The notes beneath the pieces are model-generated. The model did not search any database. It was given only the letters and a program-made list of their open reading frames with translations, and had not been told where the DNA came from. From the NCBI RefSeq assembly GCF_000759775.1, contig NZ_BBMY01000017.1, positions 1 through 56,397 on the forward strand: 56,397 nt of DNA, read 5' to 3'. Made by a program: the position numbers and the translations under genes. This DNA comes from Escherichia albertii NBRC 107761 = DSM 17582. Lineage in GTDB: Bacteria; Pseudomonadota; Gammaproteobacteria; Enterobacterales; Enterobacteriaceae. This document shows positions 55,657 through 56,397 of the stretch, in pieces (position 1 is the stretch's first letter; the number at the start of each line of letters is the position of its first letter).

Positions 55657-56397
55657 TCACTCAATCTTACTTAATACCTCATCAATAAGTTCTTTCTTTC
55701 CTTCATGATAAGAGCGCGCTACTTGCTCGTCCCCCGATGAAAAATCAGAAAAATTATAAGAAGATATATCTATTGGATAAAATTCATTTCTTTCGCGGTC
55801 ATATAAAACATTTGTATCTGTTGTATCAATAAAAAGAATTCCTTTTTGCTCCATTCTGTCAAACATATCGTAAATAGCCTGTTCAGCCTGTACTGGTAAT
55901 GACGGAATATTACAAAGTGATTCTCCATTCACTTTATTCATTCTAATACCAATAATATCGCCATTTTCACTATATATTTTTTCTGCACTTCCGGAGCCAT
56001 AATATTGGTTGAAACAATTAACTTCCTTTGTCACCTCTTCATGAAGTTGAGATCTGGTAAACATCTTCAGGACTTTTGTTGAATCCTCCATATCTTCATA
56101 TACCATGGCGTGACAACCTGCACCAATAACATTGCCTGGCACGGGTAACTTGTTATAGATCCCCCCAGGCAACTCTGGCTGTGCATAATCCACTGGAGGT
56201 AAATCAGGTCTATTCGAATGAACAGAGCCCCTCTCCATCGCTATGTTCACTGGTGATGTATTCAGCATAGCCTCAATCTTTCTGCTAATCTCTCCCTTAG
56301 GCCATCCCAGCCTATGTAATATATTAGCAAAACAACTACTCTGGCTTTCTCTTGTAACACAAAACTTATTACCAGTTATAGCGACACGATATGGGTG
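55657..56397 (-). CDS. nleH: Type III effector NleH, protein kinase-like (partial)
   Basis: NleH1/NleH2 are LEE-T3SS effectors with a Ser/Thr kinase fold that bind RPS3, dampen NF-kB signalling and block apoptosis. The frame is open to the window end, giving 246 residues without the N-terminus (family about 295-303). Visible are RLGWPKGEISRKIEAMLNTS, the glycine-rich GNVIGAGCHAMVYE, the ATP-binding lysine in STKVLKMF, and the catalytic loop ILFIDTTDTNVLYD. The tail ends LIDEVLSKIE. Compared with NleH1 as remembered, the proline-rich repeat (PPVDYAQPELP) is shorter. Transcription converges on espJ across the IS scar. H1 versus H2 cannot be decided. Confidence 0.9.
   Translation of the reverse strand, partial: HPYRVAITGNKFCVTRESQSSCFANILHRLGWPKGEISRKIEAMLNTSPVNIAMERGSVHSNRPDLPPVDYAQPELPGGIYNKLPVPGNVIGAGCHAMVYEDMEDSTKVLKMFTRSQLHEEVTKEVNCFNQYYGSGSAEKIYSENGDIIGIRMNKVNGESLCNIPSLPVQAEQAIYDMFDRMEQKGILFIDTTDTNVLYDRERNEFYPIDISSYNFSDFSSGDEQVARSYHEGKKELIDEVLSKIE

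Overview
The window is chromosomal DNA of an Escherichia that carries LEE-type effectors. Gene order runs dgcM-smrA-mcaS-ogt-fnr-uspE-ynaJ-ynaI-mppA-mpaA-ycjG-tpx-tyrR-ycjFX-psp-puu-ymjA-sap-fabI-yciW-rnb-pdeR. This is the 30-min region of E. coli K-12 read on the opposite strand (all K-12 comparisons are from memory). Many proteins match K-12 almost residue for residue. Others drift clearly, for example the C-terminal linker of PspF, YciW and the 5' part of McaS. Together with espJ and nleH this suggests a non-K-12, attaching-and-effacing lineage: a divergent E. coli, or possibly E. albertii. The species cannot be fixed from this window.

Layout. 1-2.4 kb: end of diguanylate cyclase dgcM, a frameshifted smrA, the small RNA McaS, and ogt. 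The abg operon that K-12 carries between mcaS and ogt is missing; a short abgT-like tail appears to remain in front of ogt. 2.5-9.5 kb: fnr, uspE, ynaJ, ynaI and the murein-peptide salvage genes mppA, mpaA and ycjG. 9.6-17.5 kb: tpx, tyrR, ycjXF and the phage-shock genes pspABCDE/pspF with their sigma-54 promoter. 17.6-26.9 kb: the complete putrescine-degradation locus puuDRCBE/puuA-puuP with PuuR boxes, then ymjA.

27.2-39.7 kb: the sap ABC-transporter operon, interrupted exactly at the sapB/sapC overlap by a 7.2-kb integrative element. The element is bounded by an 11-bp direct repeat. It carries a P4-type tyrosine integrase, a LysR regulator divergent from an alpha/beta hydrolase with an Old-Yellow-Enzyme oxidoreductase, and an emrE-ybcL-ybcM cassette like that of prophage DLP12. 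Both sap genes are rebuilt at the junctions. On the sapC side the element supplies a 13-codon leader ORF ending in the same YALR tail as SapB, so the stop/start overlap ahead of sapC is recreated. This is the most striking observation in the window.

39.8-47.3 kb: a MFP-RND-OMF-MFS drug-efflux operon with a TetR gene and a perfect 18-bp palindromic operator candidate, lying between sapF and fabI. 47.8-54.1 kb: fabI, yciW, rnb and pdeR. 54.6 kb to the end: prophage-type accessory DNA with T3SS effectors espJ (intact; catalytic R79 and D187 present) and nleH (cut by the window end), separated by a decayed IS256-family transposase fragment. No tRNA, rRNA or CRISPR array was seen.
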